Assembly: GCF_030403435.1 (NCBI RefSeq)
Contig: NZ_JAUEPH010000002.1
Location: forward strand, 558,001-622,000
Reading direction: 5' to 3'
Origin: Algoriphagus sediminis
Lineage (GTDB): Bacteria > Bacteroidota > Bacteroidia > Cytophagales > Cyclobacteriaceae
DNA: 64,000 nt
A program made the translations under genes and the position numbers. Below the pieces are notes generated by a model. The model saw only the letters and a program-made list of their open reading frames with translations, did no database searches and had not been told where the DNA came from. Within the stretch, counting starts at the first letter, position 1; every line of letters starts with the position of its first letter. Positions 60,583 through 64,000 of the stretch are shown here, one piece after another.

Positions 60583-60601
60583 TGGAGGAAATATTTCATT
60601 T

Positions 60602-62296
60602 TTAAAAACCGAGAGCGCTGTCATCTCCTCTTGGATCAGCACCACCTTCTAGTCTGCCGTCAGGCAAAACAAGGATCGCATCTACATAGCCTAAAATTCT
60701 GCTATATTCTTCACTGATCAGATATCCATTAGATTTCATGGTCTGAATCAAAGTAGAATCGAAGGCTCCAGGCTCAAAAATTACTCGGTCCGGAAGCCAT
60801 TGGTGATGAAATCTTGGTGATTCAACAGCTTCATGCATTCCCATGTCAAAGTCTACCACGTTTGAGATTACCTGTGCCACAGAGGTGATGATAGTAGAGC
60901 CTCCTGGTGTACCCACCACGAACTTAAGCTTCCCCTCTTTTTCAACAATTGTTGGGGTCATGGAGCTTAGCATTCTTTTTCCTGGCTGAATGCTGTTTGC
61001 CTCAGCACCAATGAGGCCAAACATGTTTGGTTCTCCTGCTTTAGAGCTGAAATCATCCATTTCATTATTCATGAAAAAGCCCAAATCATCAATAAAGACT
61101 TTGGAACCGTAAGCTCCATTTAGGGTGGTTGTGACAGAAACAGCATTCCCTTCTGCGTCAACAATGGAGTAATGTGTGGTCTCCATGCTCTCAGCATATA
61201 GTACTTCGCCTTTGGCTATATCCTCTGATTTGGTTGCCTTTCCCGGGGTGAAAGAACTCATCCTAGCCTTAAGGTATTCTTCATCAAGTAACTGCTCAAT
61301 CGGAATATCTACAAAATCAGGGTCGCCAAGGTAAAAGTTTCTGTCTGCGTAAGCCCTTCTCTCGGCTTCCACCATGAGCTGAATATGCTCAGCGCTATGA
61401 TATTCCATATTTCCAACGGAGTATGGCTCCATCATCTGAAGAATCTGACCTATGGTTACTCCACCCGAACTTGGGGGAGCCATAGAAATTATTCTATGCC
61501 CATTGTAATCAAATACTACGGGCTCTCTCCAAACAGCCTCATAATTTGCCAAGTCCTCCATAGTGAAAATTCCACCAATAGAATCCATATGACTCACCAG
61601 CATTTCTGCAGTTTTGCCCTTGTAAAATTCGTCCCTTCCATTTTCAGAAATCCTCCTTAGCGTTTCCGCCAAAATGGGCATTTTCAGCATGGTGCCCTCA
61701 GGATAAGGCTTCGAGTAGAAAGTATTAGGGCCATTTACCTCAATAAAGGTTTCGCGAAGTCTTTCAAAGCTATTCGCTTGCCTTTGCCGGACGGCCCATC
61801 CTTTCTGCGCTAATTCAATGACAGGTTCTAAAATTTCTTTTGGATCAAGTTTCCCAAACTTCTCTTGAGCCTCGAAAACCCCTGCAACAGTTCCTGGAAT
61901 TCCAGATGCCAAAGCGCCTTGAGTACTTAATCCAGGAATAATATTACCTTCCTCATCCAAATACATGTCGCGATCGGCGGCTCCTGGAGCTTTTTCACGG
62001 TAGTCAAGAGATCCAATACTACCATCGGCCATTCGATAAACCATAAATCCACCCCCTCCAAGATTGCCGGCAAAAGGGTAGCAAACCGCTAAAGCCATTT
62101 CGGTTGCCATCATAGCATCAAAGGCATTTCCGCCTTTTTCCATAATCTGCACTCCGATGGCTGAGGCTTCTTCCATAGCGGAAACCACCATGGCATTTTC
62201 TACAATTGGACCTACTTTTTTGGGTTGCTCAACCTGAGGTGAACAGCCATAAAGAAGAATTATGGCTATTAGGAGGAATTTGCCTGCTCTAAGCAT
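60602..62296 (-). CDS. ggt: Gamma-glutamyltransferase lipoprotein
   Basis: A 564-residue lipoprotein ([13 protein letters not shown]) of the GGT family, which cleaves gamma-glutamyl bonds of glutathione and gamma-glutamyl peptides after self-cleavage. The autoprocessing and nucleophile Thr373 opens [18 protein letters not shown], the [18 protein letters not shown] stretch lies in the large chain, and [14 protein letters not shown] is present near the end of the small chain. It is located in the periplasm or outer membrane. It lies 6 bases downstream of the S9 peptidase gene, forming an apparent peptide-breakdown unit. Confidence 0.95.
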   Translation of the reverse strand: MLRAGKFLLIAIILLYGCSPQVEQPKKVGPIVENAMVVSAMEEASAIGVQIMEKGGNAFDAMMATEMALAVCYPFAGNLGGGGFMVYRMADGSIGSLDYREKAPGAADRDMYLDEEGNIIPGLSTQGALASGIPGTVAGVFEAQEKFGKLDPKEILEPVIELAQKGWAVRQRQANSFERLRETFIEVNGPNTFYSKPYPEGTMLKMPILAETLRRISENGRDEFYKGKTAEMLVSHMDSIGGIFTMEDLANYEAVWREPVVFDYNGHRIISMAPPSSGGVTIGQILQMMEPYSVGNMEYHSAEHIQLMVEAERRAYADRNFYLGDPDFVDIPIEQLLDEEYLKARMSSFTPGKATKSEDIAKGEVLYAESMETTHYSIVDAEGNAVSVTTTLNGAYGSKVFIDDLGFFMNNEMDDFSSKAGEPNMFGLIGAEANSIQPGKRMLSSMTPTIVEKEGKLKFVVGTPGGSTIITSVAQVISNVVDFDMGMHEAVESPRFHHQWLPDRVIFEPGAFDSTLIQTMKSNGYLISEEYSRILGYVDAILVLPDGRLEGGADPRGDDSALGF

Positions 62297-62302
62297 AGGG
62301 AT

Positions 62303-64000
62303 CTAGTCTAGTAAAGTGGTATTGAAGAGTTTTAAAATGCGTTTGTACTCATCGGTCCATGAGGAAGGCTCTACGAATCCATGATCTTCGACCGGATAAA
62401 CTGCCATTTCCCAATTATCTTTTTCGAGTTCAATCAGACGCTGGGCAAGTCTGACCACGTCCTGAAATTGAACATTTACATCCACCATGCCGTGTGCGAT
62501 TAGAAGATTTCCTTTCAGTCCTTCGGCAAAATAAATAGGAGAGGAGCGTTCGTAAGCGATTGGGTCTTCTTCGGGAGTATTGAGAATGTTCGAGGTATAT
62601 CCGTGGTTGTAATGAGCCCAATCGGTTACAGATCTAAGTGCTGCACCGGATTTGAATACATCTGGTTCTGTAAAAAGAGCCATTAGCGTTATGAAACCTC
62701 CATAACTACCGCCATAAATACCTAGCCTTTCAGGGTCAATGTCTTGGAAATCTATAAGATATTTCGCCCCGTCAATTTGATCTGAAAGATCTTTTCCACC
62801 CATGTGCCTATAAATTCCAGTTCTCCAATCTCTTCCATATCCTGCGCTAGATCTGTAATCAATATCGAGAACGGTATATCCTAAATCGGTCAGGAGATTA
62901 TGAAACATGTATTCGCGGAAATAGCTACTCCACCATTTGTGAACGTTTTGTAGATATCCTGCTCCATGGACAAAAATCACTGCAGCCCCATTTTTTTTAG
63001 AATCTTCCGGAGTATAAAGTCTTGCTGGAACCATGGCACCGTCCTCAGCCTCAAACCGAATTATCTCTGGCTCACGCCATTCGTATGCTTGGAACTCCTC
63101 ACTTTGACCAAAGGTCAATTGTTTTGCTTCAGCATTTCTCTTGCTTAAATCCTTCAGAAAAAGCTCTTCAGGTCTATTGCTAAAAGAATTAAGAACTAAG
63201 AGTTTGTCTTCCTCTGGAGAAAGAAAAGCGTCATTCTTGCCTTCTAGAAAAGTCAATTGTTCCTTTTCTCCACCCATTAGAGGCATTTTGTAAAAGTGTC
63301 TCTCGCTTGGGCTAACTTCCGAACTGGTGAAATACCAATGCTCGCCGTCTTTTGAAATGAAAGGGTCAAAAACTTCAAAATCTCCTGAAGTCAAAGCCGT
63401 TTTCTTACCAGTATTTACGTTCAGTAAATATAGATGTGAATAGCCACTCTCTTCAGATTGGAAATAAATATGTTCGCTGTCTGGTAACCACCCAAAAACA
63501 CCTGAGGAGTAGGTCCATCCAATTCCTGGACCCGCAATCCAAGCCTCGTCCCGCTGCCTGTCTAAGGTGATCAAATCGCCTGTTTCAAAATCTACCGAAG
63601 CAATCCAGCGATCCTTGTTGTCCAAGGATCTTGCCACTACGATTGCGGTCTCACCCGAAGGTGAAAAGTAGGGGCCGGCTAGAAAAACTTTACGCTCCTC
63701 TTCTTCCCATTCCTTGTCCGGGTAGTCAGCTACATAGTCAGGAAGATCTTTGATTCCGTCTAGTATTGATTTATTCAAGTAAAAAACTGTATCATTTTCA
63801 AGATCGTAAAAGCCTATTTCTACTGTGGTTCCTTCTGTACCTACTTTTGGTCTCCCTCTCAATTCTTTGGTGTAACCTGAGGCATCCATGTAATCAGGAA
63901 CTCCTGTAGGTTTATTTGAATTTCGATTATACTCGCTGAATGTGGCAAATCTCTGATTGGGAGATAAGCGAAGGTTCGTCAGATTTTTTCCCTGCTTGTA
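62303..64000 (-). CDS. S9-family prolyl-oligopeptidase-like peptidase, 5' truncated
   Basis: The frame stays open to the right window edge, so the N-terminus is missing; 565 codons are present. A beta-propeller part (WAYSSG/WLPDSEHIYFQSEES-like blades, YLLNVNTGKKTALTSGDFEV) precedes the hydrolase domain with GIYGGSYGGFITLMALF (Ser near 62706), DVNVQFQDVVRLAQRLIELE and the catalytic His in VEDHGFVEP. It is related to dipeptidyl peptidase IV and acylaminoacyl peptidases; the exact type is unclear without its N-terminus. A Met at 63889 is internal. It is probably exported and co-transcribed with ggt. Confidence 0.92.
   Translation of the reverse strand, partial: YKQGKNLTNLRLSPNQRFATFSEYNRNSNKPTGVPDYMDASGYTKELRGRPKVGTEGTTVEIGFYDLENDTVFYLNKSILDGIKDLPDYVADYPDKEWEEEERKVFLAGPYFSPSGETAIVVARSLDNKDRWIASVDFETGDLITLDRQRDEAWIAGPGIGWTYSSGVFGWLPDSEHIYFQSEESGYSHLYLLNVNTGKKTALTSGDFEVFDPFISKDGEHWYFTSSEVSPSERHFYKMPLMGGEKEQLTFLEGKNDAFLSPEEDKLLVLNSFSNRPEELFLKDLSKRNAEAKQLTFGQSEEFQAYEWREPEIIRFEAEDGAMVPARLYTPEDSKKNGAAVIFVHGAGYLQNVHKWWSSYFREYMFHNLLTDLGYTVLDIDYRSSAGYGRDWRTGIYRHMGGKDLSDQIDGAKYLIDFQDIDPERLGIYGGSYGGFITLMALFTEPDVFKSGAALRSVTDWAHYNHGYTSNILNTPEEDPIAYERSSPIYFAEGLKGNLLIAHGMVDVNVQFQDVVRLAQRLIELEKDNWEMAVYPVEDHGFVEPSSWTDEYKRILKLFNTTLLD

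Noticed and set aside
60493..60645. N-terminal extension of mnmA
   Set aside because: The extra 51 residues do not resemble MnmA, overlap the ggt stop, and cover the -7 box; the ATG at 60492 gives the normal family start.

Overview
The window reads as a contiguous piece of a Bacteroidota chromosome, most likely order Cytophagales (Cyclobacteriaceae, Algoriphagus-like; the family is inference). The reasons are a secreted protein with a type A C-terminal sorting domain of the type IX secretion system (T9SS) at 10522-14052, lipoprotein signals of the SC/GC type on many secreted proteins, few Shine-Dalgarno sequences, several TAnnTTTG promoter -7 boxes, and families typical of the phylum (DUF1573, Mpl, M28, S9 and GGT lipoproteins, a TonB-like transducer next to folC). 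About 63 protein genes fill the window almost completely. I see no tRNA, rRNA, CRISPR array, prophage or insertion sequence. The longest gene-free gap is about 290 bases (22687-22976). Both ends cut genes: a TonB-like protein on the left (2-796) and an S9 peptidase on the right (62303-64000).

0-8.3 kb: the end of a TonB-type operon runs into folC and trmB. Next comes a tight leftward operon (SDR, acyl-CoA dehydrogenase, APH-type kinase, 3-hydroxyacyl-CoA dehydrogenase; 2756-6653). It looks like a split form of the mammalian ACAD10/ACAD11 and Pseudomonas LvaACD pathway for 4-hydroxy acids. An MDR reductase diverges from it, followed by an acidic orphan protein. 8.3-19 kb: trpS, a DUF1573 protein, the large T9SS beta-helix protein, a glutaryl-CoA dehydrogenase divergent from tryptophan 2,3-dioxygenase, and a two-gene operon of an M19-dipeptidase-like metalloenzyme and an alpha/beta hydrolase.

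19-33.6 kb: a PhoD-like phosphoesterase, a MATE exporter, a DUF1456 protein, a small operon of an acyl-carrier-like protein lacking its serine plus YwbE, a Kef-type K+/H+ antiporter with its quinone-reductase-like partner, a CDGSH/ferredoxin-like protein, a GH32 fructosidase coupled to a GT1 glycosyltransferase, rfbA, a three-gene operon (HolD/psi-like protein, DUF3817, kinase-like protein), a thioesterase, pcm and ribE. 33.6-48.5 kb: an FGE-like lipoprotein, a BetR-like regulator beside an unusual fatty-acid-hydroxylase/lipoprotein fusion, ferritin, a DinB-PhzF-K+ channel operon, an S10 carboxypeptidase-like protein, gluQ, two exported unknowns, a DUF4442 protein, an M48 protease, a DEDDh exonuclease with mpl, and a lycopene-cyclase-like membrane protein.

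48.5-64 kb: dnaB, an MDR reductase, a PGDYG-type protein divergent from a patatin, a TPR protein, etfB-etfA (electron acceptor for the acyl-CoA dehydrogenases here), a DUF151/UVR nuclease-like protein, a concentrative nucleoside transporter, an M28 peptidase, an RluA pseudouridine synthase, mnmA, ggt and the S9 peptidase. The whole is mainly housekeeping and catabolic (acyl-CoA, amino acid and peptide breakdown). Its less expected parts are the 4-hydroxy-acid module, the serine-less ACP-like protein, the hydroxylase/lipoprotein fusion and the possible psi subunit. No defence system or mobile island is apparent.
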